The translations under genes and the position numbers were made by a program. Source: Flexithrix dorotheae DSM 6795 (GTDB lineage Bacteria; Bacteroidota; Bacteroidia; Cytophagales; Flammeovirgaceae). From it: a DNA stretch of 64,000 bases. Shown here in pieces: positions 63,839-64,000 of this stretch (positions are counted from its first letter, which is position 1; each line of letters opens with the position of its first letter). Where the stretch lies: NCBI RefSeq assembly GCF_000379765.1, contig NZ_KB903498.1:252778-316777 (forward strand), read 5' to 3'. Under the pieces are notes generated by a model. The model searched no databases. It saw nothing but the letters and a program-made list of their open reading frames with translations, and was not told the origin of the DNA.

Positions 63839-64000
63839 TGTGTCACCTTTGGCGCGTTTTTCCTTCCTACTTTTGGGTAAAGCCTGATTTTATTTTTTAA
63901 TAATTTTCCTATCTGTGTCACCTTTGGCGCAGAAATTCCCAATTTTCCTTCCCATTTAACTTACAAAACCATCCTCATTTGCTCTGGTGTCACTTTTGGC
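63839..64000. repeat. Iteron array of a plasmid-type origin, continuing past the right edge
   Basis: tgtgtcacctttggcgc occurs exactly at 63839-63855 and 63914-63930, with a third copy ggtgtcacttttggc at 63986-64000 that is cut by the window edge. Starts are 75 and 72 bp apart, about seven helical turns. A degenerate core (acttttgg) is at 63869-63876. No DnaA box was found in the visible part. Orientation and position, directly upstream of the HTH and rep genes, fit an iteron-controlled origin. Confidence 0.75.

Overview
The window is low-GC, gene-dense DNA from a member of the Bacteroidota, most likely order Cytophagales. The evidence is two SusC/SusD outer-membrane pairs, each behind an ECF sigma factor and a FecR anti-sigma factor, LytTR/LytS signalling, PadR-controlled MacB/FtsX-like permeases, DUF4270, DUF5686 and TonB/carboxypeptidase-regulatory-like domains, and exact matches to the Bacteroidota -7 element TAnnTTTG. 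No rRNA, tRNA, CRISPR array or transposase gene was recognised.

Layout. 1-4.9 kb (minus strand): truncated Tat-exported Gfo/Idh/MocA oxidoreductase, a peroxiredoxin-like protein, an NTF2-like secreted protein, a GH31 lipoprotein and a GNAT acetyltransferase. 5-9.8 kb: PadR plus ABC permease, converging on a LytTR regulator and LytS-type kinase. 10-16.6 kb: TonB-dependent receptor with a TPR-like secreted protein, a small membrane protein, and a divergent DUF4270/kelch lipoprotein pair. 16.7-21.2 kb: an orphan LytTR regulator, a gene remnant, a second PadR/permease pair and a small membrane protein. 21.6-31 kb: polysaccharide utilisation locus 1 (sigma, FecR, SusC, SusD, GH92 mannosidase). 31.6-39.1 kb: locus 2 (sigma, FecR, SusC, SusD, no hydrolase). 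39.3-42 kb: two-gene molybdenum hydroxylase. 42.2 kb: a free-standing N-terminal FecR domain. 43-45.8 kb: GH78 alpha-L-rhamnosidase. 46.1-52 kb: sugar pathway operon (FucI-like isomerase, two-subunit transketolase, glycerol-kinase-like FGGY kinase) with a divergent DeoR regulator and a clear operator. 52.3-61.7 kb: multi-PAS histidine kinase, esterase, two secreted proteins and a DUF5686 protein. 61.8-64 kb: a plasmid-type replication module (AntA-domain protein, Rep initiator, small HTH protein, iterons running off the right edge).

How it works together. Most genes serve capture and breakdown of plant, algal or glycoprotein glycans: binding at the outer membrane, mannosidase, rhamnosidase, GH31 and esterase activity, then a ketose-kinase/transketolase route into central metabolism. 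Both SusC proteins carry an N-terminal STN domain, so each sigma/FecR/SusC set looks like a trans-envelope circuit that senses its own substrate. The iteron/Rep module suggests that all of this sits on an iteron-controlled secondary replicon (megaplasmid or chromid), or at an integrated copy of one.

Most notable observations: iterons plus a degenerate iteron over the rep promoter; paired TACAWWTAGGA repeats in front of both PadR/permease operons; the isomerase/kinase/split-transketolase pathway with an altered kinase substrate residue; the sigma-binding FecR stub; and an antirepressor-type protein with a DinD-like tail beside rep. Annotated starts are often internal ATGs, chosen because they place a signal peptide or a conserved N-terminus correctly.
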